This document shows, one piece after another, positions 44,854-56,031 of a stretch of DNA of 64,000 nt. The translations under genes were made by a program, and so were the position numbers. The DNA lies in contig NZ_LT906470.1 of the NCBI RefSeq assembly GCF_900187285.1, positions 1,317,501 to 1,381,500 of the forward strand, in the 5' to 3' direction. The DNA is from Veillonella rodentium. GTDB lineage: Bacteria > Bacillota > Negativicutes > Veillonellales > Veillonellaceae. A model generated the notes under the pieces. That model saw nothing but the letters and a program-made list of their open reading frames with translations. It searched no databases and was not told the DNA's origin. Numbering within the stretch: position 1 is the first letter of the stretch; each line of letters begins with the position of its first letter.

Positions 44854-46626
44854 TTACTTAGACCATTCTCTGATCAAATTCTGTATATCCTGACACTTAT
44901 GTAATTCGCTAATAAACGTCGAATCTCCTGCCCGTTTTAATTGATCCGCCATAATTGAATGCGTTTTATACTGTTCACGCAACGAATGAAGCCTAATCTT
45001 ACGGATTAATCCGGGCACTTGCACCTTATCGTCATCATCACACATCACTAACAATCTTGAATATATATCATACTCCTGCGCCGTCAAAACACTTTGAATG
45101 CTGGATTCATCTAAACGGTGCTCTTTCATAAATAAGGTGTAAATCTTTTCTATTATAACTCGATATTCATTTTTTTGAAAGTCTTCCAAAGGCAGATAGT
45201 TCATCACTTCTTGCAAGACGTCTCCATCCGTAAAAGCTAATGACAGTAACCGCTCTTCATCGCCTTTCACCAATTCCTTGGTAGGCAATGGTACAGAGGC
45301 CATATCGACAAGTTCAATCTGTCCCTTTTTTACGTAATCTCTAAAGTATCTGAAGATACTGCTGTTATCAAGCCACAACGGCAAAGCCAACGCCTTGAGC
45401 GCATCATCGCGCTGCGTCTGACTGTGGATATTCGCGATATACGGAAATACGTCCGCCAATACCGCCTGCTTGCCTTCCGTATCATTCGTATCATGCTTGA
45501 TTAGCGATTCACTTAAAAGATAGTCGAGAGGCTTTACCGCCTGAGCAATAAGCTCTTTAAAGGCTTTCGCCCCGTGATTCCGCACATAATCGTCCGGATC
45601 TTTCCCATCCGGCATGGCGAGAACACGTACCTTAAAATCCGTATTCTGCAATAATTCAATCGCCCGTGACGCCGCCTGACGCCCGGCCCCGTCCATATCA
45701 TAGGCGAGGACGATTTCATCGGCCTGACGCATCAGGATATGTCCGTGATCCTTGGTATATGCGGTACCTAAAGAGGCCACCACATTCGTCACCCCCTGAT
45801 TATGAGCGGAAATAACATCCATATACCCTTCTACAAGAATAGCCTGCTTTTCCTGACGGATCGATTTATAGGCTTTATCAAAAGCGAACAAGATTTTTCC
45901 CTTCTCAAAGATTGGGGATTCAGGAGAGTTTAAATACTTCGGAGTGCTGTCATCCATAACACGACCCCCGAAGGCGACTACACGACCTTTTCCGTCCATA
46001 ATCGGAAACATGACTCTATTTCTGAAGAAGTCGTAAAACTGCCCCTTTTGATTCTTCCGAACCAAATTCAACTCCAGCAGAATCGAATCCTCTATACCTC
46101 GCTCATGAAAAGCATGATACAGTTTATCCCATCCATCAGGTGCAAAGCCGAGCTTAAATTTTTCTATCGTTTCCTTTGTAAGCCCCCGCCTTTTTAGATA
46201 ATCAAGCCCCGGCTTTCCCATAGAGGTTTGGGTCAAACAATTGTGAAAAAACGTGGCCGCTAAATCACAAGCTTCATATAATTTCTTACGCCTTTCATCA
46301 CGGGCCCGCTGTTCCGGTGACAATTTTGCCTCCGGCAAGGGAATATTCGCCCGATTCGCTAATCGCTCCAACGCCTCCACAAAGGTAAGATGATCGAGCT
46401 CCATAAGGAATTTAATGGCATTGCCCGATGCGTGGCAGCCAAAACAATAATAAAACCCCTTATCCGGAGCTACACTAAAGGAAGGCGTCTTTTCATTATG
46501 AAAGGGGCAGCAACCCCAATAGTTCTTGCCCCGCTTCTTTAAGGCCACATGTTCGGATATGACCGATACAATGTCATTGGCATCTTTTATCTGCTCAATT
46601 AATTCATTTTCAAAATACCGACTCAT
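44854..46626 (-). CDS. dnaG: DNA primase
   Basis: 590 residues from the ATG at 46626, 7 nt after AAAGGAGGT; the frame runs on to 46710 but without a site. CHC2 zinc finger Cys40-x2-His43 ... Cys61-x2-Cys64, then the RNAP basic and TOPRIM core (AILVEGYMDVISAHNQGVTN, VLAYDMDGAGRQAASRAIEL), and a C-terminal helicase-binding domain. It lays the RNA primers for replication. Upstream of rpoD in one operon. Confidence 0.96.
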   Translation of the reverse strand: MSRYFENELIEQIKDANDIVSVISEHVALKKRGKNYWGCCPFHNEKTPSFSVAPDKGFYYCFGCHASGNAIKFLMELDHLTFVEALERLANRANIPLPEAKLSPEQRARDERRKKLYEACDLAATFFHNCLTQTSMGKPGLDYLKRRGLTKETIEKFKLGFAPDGWDKLYHAFHERGIEDSILLELNLVRKNQKGQFYDFFRNRVMFPIMDGKGRVVAFGGRVMDDSTPKYLNSPESPIFEKGKILFAFDKAYKSIRQEKQAILVEGYMDVISAHNQGVTNVVASLGTAYTKDHGHILMRQADEIVLAYDMDGAGRQAASRAIELLQNTDFKVRVLAMPDGKDPDDYVRNHGAKAFKELIAQAVKPLDYLLSESLIKHDTNDTEGKQAVLADVFPYIANIHSQTQRDDALKALALPLWLDNSSIFRYFRDYVKKGQIELVDMASVPLPTKELVKGDEERLLSLAFTDGDVLQEVMNYLPLEDFQKNEYRVIIEKIYTLFMKEHRLDESSIQSVLTAQEYDIYSRLLVMCDDDDKVQVPGLIRKIRLHSLREQYKTHSIMADQLKRAGDSTFISELHKCQDIQNLIREWSK

Positions 46627-46744
46627 AACCAAACCTCCTTTGGACCCATATATAATATATTCTATATAAAGAGGAAAATTCCTCTTTTCTTTCCATATTA
46701 ATTGTAACAATTATTTATTATCGACAATATCCATAAGGATAATA

Positions 46745-46774
46745 ATAGGCTGCAATGCGAACATTGCAGCCTAT
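46745..46774 (-). terminator. Terminator after rny
   Basis: ATAGGCTGCAATG, loop TTCG, CATTGCAGCCTAT: a perfect 13-bp stem, followed on the minus strand by TATTATCCTTATG. It lies 21 nt past the rny stop. Confidence 0.8.
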
Positions 46775-46794
46775 CTATAACGCCGAAGCGCCTA

Positions 46795-48339
46795 TTATTT
46801 TGCGTAATCCACGACGCGAGTTTCACGAATAACCACAACCTTAATCTGGCCGGGATATTCAAGTTCAGACTCGATGCGTTTTACAATATTCCGAACAAGT
46901 AATGTTGAATCGGCTTCATCAATCTTATCCGGCTTTACTACAACGCGAATCTCTCGACCGGCTTGAATAGCAAAACATTTTTCAACGCCTTCGAAGGATT
47001 CTGCGATTTCTTCCAATTTAGATAAACGTTTCAAATAGTTTTCTAATGTTTCTCTGCGTGCTCCAGGACGAGCTGCGGAGATTGCATCTGCAGCGGCTAC
47101 CAATACAGCCTCTACAGTTTGGAACTCTTCATCACCATGATGAGCCCCGATGCAGTTAACAACTGCTGCACTTTCACGATATTTACGTGCCACATCGACA
47201 CCGATTTGAACATGAGAACCTTCAAGCTCCCGGTCCAAAGCTTTACCAATATCATGGATTAAGCCACCTCGTTTAGCCAGTGTCACATCACAGCCCAGTT
47301 CAGCTGCCATCAACCCTGCCAAATGAGAGACCTCAATAGAATGTTTCAATACATTTTGACCGTAGCTGGTACGGTATTTCAATCGACCCAAAATCTTAAC
47401 GATCTCAGGATGTAAGCCATGAACATCAGCCTCAAAAGTTGCCTGTTCGCCGGCTTCTTTAATGGTTTGGTCCACCTCTTTACGAGCCTTACCAACCATT
47501 TCTTCAATACGAGCCGGATGAAAACGACCATCGACAATCAATTTTTCCAATGCTATACGAGCCACTTCGCGACGAATAGGATCGAAACCGGATAAAATAA
47601 CTGCTTCCGGAGTATCATCGATAATCAAATCAATACCGGTTAATGTTTCAAGAGCGCGAATATTACGACCTTCACGACCGATAATACGTCCCTTCATTTC
47701 ATCATTCGGCAATGCCACTACGGATACGGTAGTTTCCGCTACATGGTCAGCAGCACAACGTTGGATTGCGGAGGAGATAATTTCTTTCGCCTTTTTCTCC
47801 GCTTCATCCTTAGCTTGCTGTTCCATTTCCTTAACCATAATAGCCGTTTCATGACGAATTTCCTGTTCCACATTAGTTAACAAGATATTCTTTGCCTCTT
47901 CAAAGGTCATGCCGGAAATGCGTTCCAATTCCGCCATTTGTTTCTCATATAGAGCTTCGACCTTTTCACGACTGTGGGCTAAGTCAGCTTCTTTGCGATG
48001 TAAAGCTTCCTCTTTGTGTTCAATGTTGTCTAATTTTTTATCCAAAGATTCTTCTTTTTGAAGAATACGACGTTCCATACGCTGTAATTCGGAACGACGG
48101 TCTTTATTTTCTCGTTCCACGTCGGAACGGAGCTTATGAATTTCTTCCTTCGCTTCTAATAAAGCTTCCTTCTTTTTAGACTCTGCTGTACGCACACCGT
48201 TTGCAATGATGCGTTCAGCCTCTTGTTCAGCTTGATTCAGTTTTCCTTCAGCAATATTTTTACGTAAAAAATAGCCTACCCCTAGTCCAATCAGTACCAT
48301 CACCACTGCAATCAGACTATACTCTAAAATCAGACTCAC
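46795..48339 (-). CDS. rny: Ribonuclease Y
   Basis: 514 residues. One N-terminal helix ([19 protein letters not shown]), a long coiled coil to about residue 190 (rich in E, K, R), the KH domain ([19 protein letters not shown]) and the HD domain with [20 protein letters not shown]. It is a membrane-bound endoribonuclease that starts mRNA turnover in Firmicutes. AGGAGG precedes the ATG. Own terminator. The 48340-48510 gap shows nothing. Confidence 0.96.
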   Translation of the reverse strand: MSLILEYSLIAVVMVLIGLGVGYFLRKNIAEGKLNQAEQEAERIIANGVRTAESKKKEALLEAKEEIHKLRSDVERENKDRRSELQRMERRILQKEESLDKKLDNIEHKEEALHRKEADLAHSREKVEALYEKQMAELERISGMTFEEAKNILLTNVEQEIRHETAIMVKEMEQQAKDEAEKKAKEIISSAIQRCAADHVAETTVSVVALPNDEMKGRIIGREGRNIRALETLTGIDLIIDDTPEAVILSGFDPIRREVARIALEKLIVDGRFHPARIEEMVGKARKEVDQTIKEAGEQATFEADVHGLHPEIVKILGRLKYRTSYGQNVLKHSIEVSHLAGLMAAELGCDVTLAKRGGLIHDIGKALDRELEGSHVQIGVDVARKYRESAAVVNCIGAHHGDEEFQTVEAVLVAAADAISAARPGARRETLENYLKRLSKLEEIAESFEGVEKCFAIQAGREIRVVVKPDKIDEADSTLLVRNIVKRIESELEYPGQIKVVVIRETRVVDYAK

Positions 48340-48510
48340 CTCCTAAATTCTCAATACTTGAGCTTTCATGCTCCTTTTATGCCGTTTATGCATTAAATTG
48401 TCTATAAACCTTACCATAAATAATACAAATAAGGCTATATTAATTTTAGACTTGAATGCCCATTCTGTCAAGGTTTAACAGGCTTGGACGGACGTCTGTA
48501 AAAGCCCTTT

Positions 48511-48954
48511 TCAGTCATAAAAATCATCACATACAATACGAATCGTATGTGTTGCAAACCCCCTGTATTTGAGAAAATTAAAAACTTTTACCCGAGGTGT
48601 AACATCCTCTTTTAAAACAGAACCGAATTTTTTCTCCACTACACGATAGGCCGCCTTTACCTCATCATAAGATGCTATATCCTGCGGTATATCAAGCCCA
48701 CGAAGTTTCATCTTCTGCTTAATCATATAAACACCGTATTTTTCTTCTTTCATCAAATACGTCAACACCTGTTCTGACAAGCGTTCATCGTTAATATAAT
48801 TATAATATCGCAGACGCTCTAACACACATTCGATGACATCATCCGAGATTTGTTTGCGTCGCATCTTTTGAGTCAGTTCATAAGAACTCAAAAATCGCTG
48901 TGCTAAAAATCGGTAAGCCTGATCCATGGCGGCCTGTAATGTTTCATCACTCAT
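48511..48954 (-). CDS. recX: Regulatory protein RecX
   Basis: 147 residues. Three-helix repeats: ALDQAYRFLAQRFLSSYELTQKM-type first repeat with LAQRFLSSYELTQKMRRK, then VIECVLERLRYYNYINDERL and VKVFNFLKYRGFATHTIRIV. It binds and limits the RecA filament. It lies 5 bp after recA in the same operon. Confidence 0.88.
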   Translation of the reverse strand: MSDETLQAAMDQAYRFLAQRFLSSYELTQKMRRKQISDDVIECVLERLRYYNYINDERLSEQVLTYLMKEEKYGVYMIKQKMKLRGLDIPQDIASYDEVKAAYRVVEKKFGSVLKEDVTPRVKVFNFLKYRGFATHTIRIVCDDFYD

Positions 48955-48959
48955 AACGG

Positions 48960-50000
48960 TTATACTTCTTCGGTCGTATCTTCACCGATTACATCGAGTT
49001 CCTCCGTACCAACGGCTAAGGTATCGCGGATGATACGATCGATTTCATCAGCAATTTGAGGATTATCAGCCAAATATTGTTTTGCCGCTTCCTTGCCTTG
49101 ACCCATGCGTTCTCCGTTATAGGAATACCATGCACCGGATTTATTGATGATTTCCATGTTCGTACCGATATCGATAAGCGTTCCCGTCTTGGAGATGCCT
49201 TCACCGTACATCAAATCAAATTCAGCCGTTTTGAATGGAGGGGCTACTTTATTTTTAACAACCTTAACCTTTGTACGAGCCCCTACATTTTCATTATTTG
49301 CTTTAATAAGCTCGCCCTTACGCACATCTAAACGCACGGAGGAATAGAATTTCAAAGCACGACCGCCCGTTGTCGTTTCAGGATTGCCGAACATGACGCC
49401 AACCTTTTCACGCAACTGGTTAATAAAGATAACAACCGTTTTAGACTTGCTGATAATACCGGTTAACTTACGCAATGCTTTACTCATCAGACGAGCCTGC
49501 AAGCCTACGTGAGCATCCCCCATCTCACCGTCGATTTCCGCTTTCGGCACTAACGCTGCAACGGAGTCAACAACGACGATATCTACGGCACCGCTGCGAA
49601 CGAGGGCCTCCGTGATTTCAAGGGCCTGTTCACCATTATCCGGTTGAGAAATCAACAAATTATTGATATCCACACCTAAATTACGCGCATATACGGGATC
49701 CATCGCATGTTCCGCATCGATGAAAGCGGCAATACCGCCCTGCTTTTGCGCCTCTGCTACGGCATGCAGTGCAACCGTTGTTTTACCGGATGATTCAGGA
49801 CCGTAAATTTCGATGACGCGGCCACGAGGGAATCCCCCTACGCCGACCGCGATATCAATGGCTAGGGAACCGGATGAGATTACCTCTACATTCATGCGAT
49901 CCGCCGCTTCACCAAGGCGCATAATCGCTCCTTTACCGAAATCTTTTTCAATTTGTTTTAACGCGTTATCCAACGCTGCTTGTCTGCCGTCAACAGCCAT
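48960..50000 (-). CDS. recA: Recombinase A
   Basis: 346 residues. Walker [10 protein letters not shown] at 67-75, [45 protein letters not shown], the L1/L2 loops ([40 protein letters not shown]) are all standard. It forms filaments on single-stranded DNA for repair and SOS induction. It starts 1 bp after the cinA stop. No LexA-type box was identified upstream of cinA. Confidence 0.98.
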   Translation of the reverse strand: MAVDGRQAALDNALKQIEKDFGKGAIMRLGEAADRMNVEVISSGSLAIDIAVGVGGFPRGRVIEIYGPESSGKTTVALHAVAEAQKQGGIAAFIDAEHAMDPVYARNLGVDINNLLISQPDNGEQALEITEALVRSGAVDIVVVDSVAALVPKAEIDGEMGDAHVGLQARLMSKALRKLTGIISKSKTVVIFINQLREKVGVMFGNPETTTGGRALKFYSSVRLDVRKGELIKANNENVGARTKVKVVKNKVAPPFKTAEFDLMYGEGISKTGTLIDIGTNMEIINKSGAWYSYNGERMGQGKEAAKQYLADNPQIADEIDRIIRDTLAVGTEELDVIGEDTTEEV

Positions 50001-50001
50001 T

Positions 50002-51249
50002 CTATTTCCCCTTTTCTGTTATATAAATATAAGCATAATATAATGCGAGCTCTGCCGCACTTTGTCTGATATCTTCACGATTTCCGATCAAATTCGCCTT
50101 ATGCGCCACCGTGCCGTACGGGCCGGATATACCGAACCATACAAGACCTACTGGCTTTTCGGAACTGCCGCCACCGGGGCCTGCAATGCCCGTAATGGAT
50201 ACGGCATATGTCGTCTGACCTACAGAACGCGCGCCTTCAGCCATGGCCTTTGCCACTTCTTCACTGACCGCACCGTATGTATTCAACATATCCTCAGGCA
50301 CACACAAAACACGATGCTTTACATCATTGCTATAGGAGATTATCCCCCCCATATAGTATTCACTGCTACCACTCACATTAGTTAATAGTTTACCGACTAA
50401 TCCTGCGGTACAGGATTCAGCCGTACTTATTGTAGCCTCTTCGTCAAGCAAAGTTTTGCTTAGAGTTTCCTCCATGGATACCGATAAATTCCGACCGATA
50501 CGATTACCTAACCGTTCTCGTATAATCGCATCCCAAGGATTGAGTAAAAGCTGCGCCTTTTCCATTGTTTCCGCTTTTGCGGTAATGCGAACCTCGATAT
50601 AGCCTTTTTTAATAAGTAGTGCAATGGTCGGATTAGATTGACTCTTGATAAGGTCCATCAAGGTCTTTTCCAAATCGATTTCTCGAATATCATATACGCC
50701 ATAGCGATACGATGTCACCACGCCTTGAGAACCGAAACGCCGCTCCAAATATGGAATGACACTTTCCTGAAACATGCCTTTCATCTCACCCGGCGGCCCC
50801 GGCAATAAGAAATAAGTCGTATCACCATCCTCTACCACAACCCCGGGCGCCACACCTACAGGATTATGAAGAACCTCGGCCCTTTCCGGCAATTGTGCTT
50901 CGCGACGACTTGCATCGGGTATAGCACGGTTCACCCGCTTAAAAAAATCTTGTACCTCCGCCATCGCTTCCGAACTGAATACAACGAGACGACCGATGGA
51001 ATCGGCCAAGACATTGCGCGTAATATCCCCTTGAGTGGGACCCAATCCGCCCGTGCTGATAACTATATCGGCACGATGTGCGGCATTTTGAAAGACCTCC
51101 GCCATGCGCTTTGGATTATCACCTACAACGGACTGATAGGCAATAGTATAACCTAATTTATTTAATTCTTGAGCCAACCAGGATACATTGGTGTTCACCG
51201 TATCCCCCAGCAATAACTCTGAGCCTGTAGATATAAGCTCTACAATCAT
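50002..51249 (-). CDS. cinA: CinA family protein (nicotinamide-nucleotide amidase/pyrophosphatase)
   Basis: 415 residues. N-terminal MoaB-like COG1058 domain: [55 protein letters not shown]-terminal PncC amidase domain: [20 protein letters not shown] with the nucleophile Ser, [13 protein letters not shown] and [20 protein letters not shown]. It recycles NMN and hydrolyses ADP-ribose-type compounds; in some Firmicutes it joins recA in a competence-induced operon, as here. First gene of cinA-recA-recX. Confidence 0.95.
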   Translation of the reverse strand: MIVELISTGSELLLGDTVNTNVSWLAQELNKLGYTIAYQSVVGDNPKRMAEVFQNAAHRADIVISTGGLGPTQGDITRNVLADSIGRLVVFSSEAMAEVQDFFKRVNRAIPDASRREAQLPERAEVLHNPVGVAPGVVVEDGDTTYFLLPGPPGEMKGMFQESVIPYLERRFGSQGVVTSYRYGVYDIREIDLEKTLMDLIKSQSNPTIALLIKKGYIEVRITAKAETMEKAQLLLNPWDAIIRERLGNRIGRNLSVSMEETLSKTLLDEEATISTAESCTAGLVGKLLTNVSGSSEYYMGGIISYSNDVKHRVLCVPEDMLNTYGAVSEEVAKAMAEGARSVGQTTYAVSITGIAGPGGGSSEKPVGLVWFGISGPYGTVAHKANLIGNREDIRQSAAELALYYAYIYITEKGK

Positions 51250-51292
51250 CAGAAATCACCTCCACATTCGAACCGATCGAACTGTGTATCAA

Positions 51293-51519
51293 TTAATATC
51301 TATATGAGTCTATATGAATTTATATAAACCGATATAACTCCATGTTAGAATCTATAAAGCTCTAGTTGTTTCTGTAAGTCTCCATAATTTCTATAGAGGC
51401 CCACGAGCTCCTATTAGGCCTCATAAGTCTCCATAAGTTTCTATAATCTCTATCAAACTTAAAAGATATCATATATTCTACTAACAATAAATCTTATATA
51501 CTGCTAACAATAGATATAA
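51293..51519. repeat. Degenerate TCTATA-type short repeats between rimO and cinA
   Basis: The stretch is built from loosely repeated decamers such as TCTATATGAG, TCTATATGAA, TTTATATAAA and, further on, TCTCCATAAT, TCTCCATAAG and TTTCTATAAT. Near its end a 12-bp unit CTAACAATAAAT/CTAACAATAGAT is duplicated. No gene, hairpin or clear promoter is seen in the 51250-51519 gap. Confidence 0.55.
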
Positions 51520-52866
51520 TTACTCTACAACTATAGCCACCACATCATATGCAAAGCCCTGTTCCACCTGCACCTTGAGGATATCCCCCGGTTTTATTTG
51601 ATCGCCGCAGTCCTCGATATACATATTTCCATCCACATCGGGAGCCTGTGATTTCAAACGCCCCTTAGCGAGTAAGGTGTTGTGTTCCCCCTCTTCGATT
51701 TCCTCAATCATTGCGTAATCAACGGTACCTTCCAGATTCCGGTTATTCTCCTCTGAAATAGCCGCCTGAATGGACATGAGCGTATGATATCGTTCTTCCT
51801 TGATATCCTCCGGCACTTGATCTTCTCGAGCACCGGCCGGTGTACCTTCTTCCTGGGAATATGTAAACACGCCCATATTATCAAACTTGATATCTTTCAC
51901 AAAATCGCATAATTCTTCAAATTGCTCATCCGTTTCCCCCGGGAAACCGACGATAATAGATGTGCGCAATGTAATATGTGTCGGCGCATTTCTGATTTTC
52001 TTCAATAAACGCTCGATATCACTGCGGTCATCACGACGGTTCATCTGCTTCAGAATATCATTATTCACATGTTGTAACGGAATATCTACATACTTACAAA
52101 GTTTCGGTTCATTAACAATAAGATCCAGAAGTTCATCGGAAAAGAATGTCGGATACAGGTAAAGCATACGAATCCATTCAATACCGTCCACTGCAGTCAA
52201 CTCTTTCAGCAGATTCGTCAACAACGGTTTCCCATCGTTTAAATCGATACCATAACTGGTTGTATCTTGAGCGATAAGAACAATTTCCTTAACCCCTGCG
52301 GCGGCCAGTCTTTCAACCTCGGTCTTAATGGATTGTATCGTACGGCTACGAAAAGCGCCACGTACCTTCGGAATAATGCAGAACGTACAACCGTTGTTAC
52401 AGCCTTCGGCAATTTTAACATATGCGCTGTAACGAGGAGTCGTCTGTATACGAGGCATCCGTTCATCATAGATATTAGTAATATTTTCCATGATACAACT
52501 GCGATTGCCATGCTCAATAGCATCAACGGCCACCATTACCTGATCCCATGCACCGGTACCTATGAGGGCATCAATTTCGGGGATTTCCTGAAACAGTTCA
52601 TCCTGATACTGTTGACTGAGACATCCGGCTACAATAAGACCCTTACAGGCCCCATCCTGCTTGTATTGAGCGACCTCAAGAATCGTGTTAATAGATTCCA
52701 CCTTCGCTTTTTCAATAAAAGTACATGTATTGACAACGATCAGGTCCGCTTCGATCAAATTCTCTGTAATTGTATACCCATTATCCTTTAATAGGCCCAA
52801 CATTACCTCTGTATCCACTAAATTTTTAGCACAACCTAGGCTGACATACCCTAGCAATTTACTCAT
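51520..52866 (-). CDS. rimO: Ribosomal protein S12 methylthiotransferase
   Basis: 448 residues. MTTase domain with GYVSLGCAKNLVDTEVML and NTCTFIEKAK; radical SAM domain with AEGCNNGCTFCIIPKVRG (CxxxCxxC); C-terminal TRAM domain (DYAMIEEIEEGEHNTLLAKG). SLGCAKN and the IPKVRG signature favour RimO over MiaB. It adds a methylthio group to Asp of S12 using two iron-sulfur clusters. Single gene; 116 bp before it lies the solute-binding protein stop. Confidence 0.93.
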   Translation of the reverse strand: MSKLLGYVSLGCAKNLVDTEVMLGLLKDNGYTITENLIEADLIVVNTCTFIEKAKVESINTILEVAQYKQDGACKGLIVAGCLSQQYQDELFQEIPEIDALIGTGAWDQVMVAVDAIEHGNRSCIMENITNIYDERMPRIQTTPRYSAYVKIAEGCNNGCTFCIIPKVRGAFRSRTIQSIKTEVERLAAAGVKEIVLIAQDTTSYGIDLNDGKPLLTNLLKELTAVDGIEWIRMLYLYPTFFSDELLDLIVNEPKLCKYVDIPLQHVNNDILKQMNRRDDRSDIERLLKKIRNAPTHITLRTSIIVGFPGETDEQFEELCDFVKDIKFDNMGVFTYSQEEGTPAGAREDQVPEDIKEERYHTLMSIQAAISEENNRNLEGTVDYAMIEEIEEGEHNTLLAKGRLKSQAPDVDGNMYIEDCGDQIKPGDILKVQVEQGFAYDVVAIVVE

Positions 52867-52981
52867 CTATATTCTTTCCACCTTTTATATTCAGATCATG
52901 TTTTATATTATTCCATACGAAATAAAGTTGACTACTATACTAACAGAGATGTCTTGTATTCCCATGCTGTTTTTACACTTG

Positions 52982-54019
52982 TTACTCCTTACGGAATCGA
53001 ACCTGACTGACCCAATGATTTAATAGCAACTTTTTACCTTCCATGGTATAACCGCCATTTACAGGCCATAAAACCAGTTCATGTTCAAGGGAATCTTTCG
53101 GCTCGATAAGTTCCGGATTCGTAAACATATAAGTAAAGTTATTAGCCACCATAAACTTCGCAGTTTTTGTCGATAATAGCCAATTGATAAATTCAACACT
53201 ATCGTTTTTATGCTTGGAATTCTTCAGCACTGCCCCGCCCGTCACATAGTAGGATGTACCGTCTACGGGGTAGATAATCTTTATAGGATAGCCCTGATGT
53301 ACATATTGAGCGGCATCGGAAAGATTACCGATACCGATATTTGTTTCACCTAACGCGGTTAATCGGATAGGCGTAGACAAGAATTTAGCATGTTGCACCA
53401 CATGAGGTTTCAAACCGTATAAATACGCCAACGTTTCCGGCTCACCTTTATACTCAACCATATTGTAAAGCAGATTAGCCGCATTTTGAGACGCCACAAA
53501 GTCCGTCATAATCACGGACCAGTCACCTTGTTTCGCCAATGTATCCCAAGTGGTAATATATTTACCTATACCATTGTAAAAGTTTTCATTTTGTACAAAT
53601 ACGACCGGATCATACCAAAGGCCCACCCAATAGCCGTTAGGATCCTTCAGATTATCTCTAACCTCATCACTATGTTCATTTACGATAGGTACATATTTCC
53701 CGTTATTGGTACCGATAACAAGATTATCTTCAGAAGTCAACACCACATCTCCGGACGTATCCGCTAAGGGTGATGCGGTACGTTGTGCCATTTGTTCCTC
53801 CGTAAGAGGCAGAATCGTCACTTTAACATTTTGTTCTTCCTGATACTTTTCGGCCAATAAGCTCGTTAAACTGTTAGGCAGATCCGTATATACGGTAATT
53901 TCTCCGCGAACAGGCTGTTTCGCCTGCTCAAGTTGTTCCTGATGATAGTAATATCCACCATAACCTAACATGGCAATCACAAATAGGGCCAATATCCCCG
54001 GTGCAATCCATCGTTTCAT
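52982..54019 (-). CDS. Extracellular solute-binding protein (type 2 periplasmic fold)
   Basis: 345 residues. An N-terminal helix (RWIAPGILALFVIAMLGYGGYYY) is a signal or anchor without lipobox Cys. GEITVYTDLPNSLTSLLAEKYQEEQ and DVVLTSEDNLV, NGYWVGLWYDPVVFVQNENFY, WDTLAKQGDWSVIMTDFVAS and IIYPVDGTSYYVTGGAVLKNSKHKN follow the pattern of iron(III)- and spermidine-type binding proteins (AfuA/FbpA-like). No permease or ATPase gene is nearby. Ligand unknown; ferric iron is a guess. Confidence 0.8.
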   Translation of the reverse strand: MKRWIAPGILALFVIAMLGYGGYYYHQEQLEQAKQPVRGEITVYTDLPNSLTSLLAEKYQEEQNVKVTILPLTEEQMAQRTASPLADTSGDVVLTSEDNLVIGTNNGKYVPIVNEHSDEVRDNLKDPNGYWVGLWYDPVVFVQNENFYNGIGKYITTWDTLAKQGDWSVIMTDFVASQNAANLLYNMVEYKGEPETLAYLYGLKPHVVQHAKFLSTPIRLTALGETNIGIGNLSDAAQYVHQGYPIKIIYPVDGTSYYVTGGAVLKNSKHKNDSVEFINWLLSTKTAKFMVANNFTYMFTNPELIEPKDSLEHELVLWPVNGGYTMEGKKLLLNHWVSQVRFRKE

Positions 54020-54042
54020 ATATGCCTCCCCTAAGACATAAA

Positions 54043-55992
54043 TTATCTACTCTTTCGTTTAGCTCCTGTGCGTGTATTCTGTCCAGAGCTGTTACTGTTC
54101 CATCCGGTCGCTCCGTCACGTTTTTTTACATTAGATTTCTTCTTATGATTAAAACGTCCTCCGGAGCTGCGTTGACCGCTGTGACGTTCATTATTGCGTC
54201 CAATCGGTCTAGGCGGTATTAAACATTTGGGCCCGAATCCTATCAAATCTCGACGATTGGCTTCGATTAAAGCTTCCTTCACCAAATCATAATTTTCAAC
54301 ATTCTTAAACTGCATTAATGCTCGCTGTTTCGCCTTATCCCGACCTTTTTTCGCCACATATACAGGCTTTCCGTCAAGAGGATTAATCCCCGTATAATAC
54401 ATACACGTAGACAAACTCCCCGGTGTTGGAATAAAATCCTGCACCTGTTCCGGATACATATGATGATCTCGTAAAAACTCGGCTAATTCAATAGCATCCT
54501 CCAGAGAGCATCCCGGATGAGAACTCATAAAATAAGGAACTAAATACTGCTTTTTACCGAGTTTTTGATTAGCTTCTTCAAACCATGACTTAAAGAGTAA
54601 AAACTCTTCTTTACCGGCCTTCCCCATCATTGTCGTCACGCGTTTTGATACGTGTTCAGGGGCCACTTTCAGCTGTCCGCTCACATGAAACTCGCAAAGT
54701 TCCCGTACAAAATCCTTATTATTGTCCGCCAATACATAATCATAACGTAGTCCGGATCGGACAAATACCTTTTTTACCCCCTTCAGCTTACGCAGTTTAC
54801 GCAACAACGCAATGTAATCATCATGATTGGTATTCAAATTTTCACAAGGTTCGGGAGCGGCACAGGTACGGCCTTTACAAGCACCGAACACGGCCTGTTT
54901 ATCACACGCCAGATGTCTGAAATTTGCCGTCGGCCCACCCACATCATGAATATAGCCCTTGAAGTTATCCATGTTAATCATCGTATGAGCTTCATCGATT
55001 AAGGACTCATGACTGCGATTCTGAATAATTCGCCCCTGATGATTTGTAATGGCACAGAATGAACAGCTGCCAAAACAGCCGCGATGACTGACAAGACTAA
55101 ACTGCACTTCGCTCAACGCCGGCACACCGCCCTTCTCATCGTATTTAGGATGCCATTTACGGGTGTATGGAAGGTTATAAACACTATCCATTTGTTCCTG
55201 CGTTAACGGTAAAGCCGGTGTATTCTGAATGAGATAGCGGTCTCCATGCTTCTGCACTACCGTCTGTCCGTAGAACGGATCCTGTTCATCATATTGAATC
55301 CGGAATGCATCGGCAAAAGCCATTTTATCGGCTTTCACAGATTCAAACGAAGGACATTCTACATACTCCAGCATAGGAATATCCTTGGACATATAACAGA
55401 TACCGCGTATAAATGGCAATGATTCTTTGAACTGTCCCTTGTCAAGTGCATCGGCAAGCTCGGCAATCTGTAGCTCCCCCATGCCATACACAAGCACATC
55501 CGCCTTGGAATCTACCAGAATGGACCGGCGCACCGTATCAGACCAGTAGTCATAATGGGCAAAACGTCGCAACGATGCCTCAATACCACCGATTATAAGC
55601 GGCACATCATTAAAGGCTTCCTTCATGCGATTCGCATACACCAAGGTCGCTCTGTCAGGTCGATGTCCCGATTCGCCTCCCGGAGAATAATCATCTTCAC
55701 GACGTACCTTCTTTGCCGCCGTGAATTTATTGAGCATCGAATCCAAATTACCGGCGGTCACAAGAGATGCCAGACGCGGTTTTCCCAGCTTTTTGAAAGC
55801 TGATACATCATTCCAGTCAGGTTGAGCTATAATGCCTACGCGATAACCTTTAGACTCCAGGTATCGGCCTATGACCGCCGGAGCAAAAGACGGATGGTCT
55901 ACATATGCGTCCCCGCTGATGAGGACAAAATCCAACTCAGCCCATCCCCGTTCCTGCATTTCAGAAGGCTCTGTCACCAAAAATCTATCCAT
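54043..55992 (-). CDS. YgiQ family radical SAM protein
   Basis: 649 residues. N-terminal B12-binding-like region (YVDHPSFAPAVIGRYLESKGY, PRLASLVTAGNLDSMLNKFTA), radical SAM domain with SHRGCFGSCSFCAITNHQGR (CxxxCxxC), a further cysteine group KQAVFGACKGRTCAAPEPCENLN, and the YgiQ C-terminal region. The tail (RNNERHSGQRSS..., rich in N, R, G, S) is basic and disordered, perhaps RNA-binding. Reaction unknown. It ends 24 bp before the solute-binding protein start. Confidence 0.92.
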   Translation of the reverse strand: MDRFLVTEPSEMQERGWAELDFVLISGDAYVDHPSFAPAVIGRYLESKGYRVGIIAQPDWNDVSAFKKLGKPRLASLVTAGNLDSMLNKFTAAKKVRREDDYSPGGESGHRPDRATLVYANRMKEAFNDVPLIIGGIEASLRRFAHYDYWSDTVRRSILVDSKADVLVYGMGELQIAELADALDKGQFKESLPFIRGICYMSKDIPMLEYVECPSFESVKADKMAFADAFRIQYDEQDPFYGQTVVQKHGDRYLIQNTPALPLTQEQMDSVYNLPYTRKWHPKYDEKGGVPALSEVQFSLVSHRGCFGSCSFCAITNHQGRIIQNRSHESLIDEAHTMINMDNFKGYIHDVGGPTANFRHLACDKQAVFGACKGRTCAAPEPCENLNTNHDDYIALLRKLRKLKGVKKVFVRSGLRYDYVLADNNKDFVRELCEFHVSGQLKVAPEHVSKRVTTMMGKAGKEEFLLFKSWFEEANQKLGKKQYLVPYFMSSHPGCSLEDAIELAEFLRDHHMYPEQVQDFIPTPGSLSTCMYYTGINPLDGKPVYVAKKGRDKAKQRALMQFKNVENYDLVKEALIEANRRDLIGFGPKCLIPPRPIGRNNERHSGQRSSGGRFNHKKKSNVKKRDGATGWNSNSSGQNTRTGAKRKSR

Positions 55993-56031
55993 TGATCACG
56001 CAAATGCCTTTCTATTATTCCTCAACCATGT

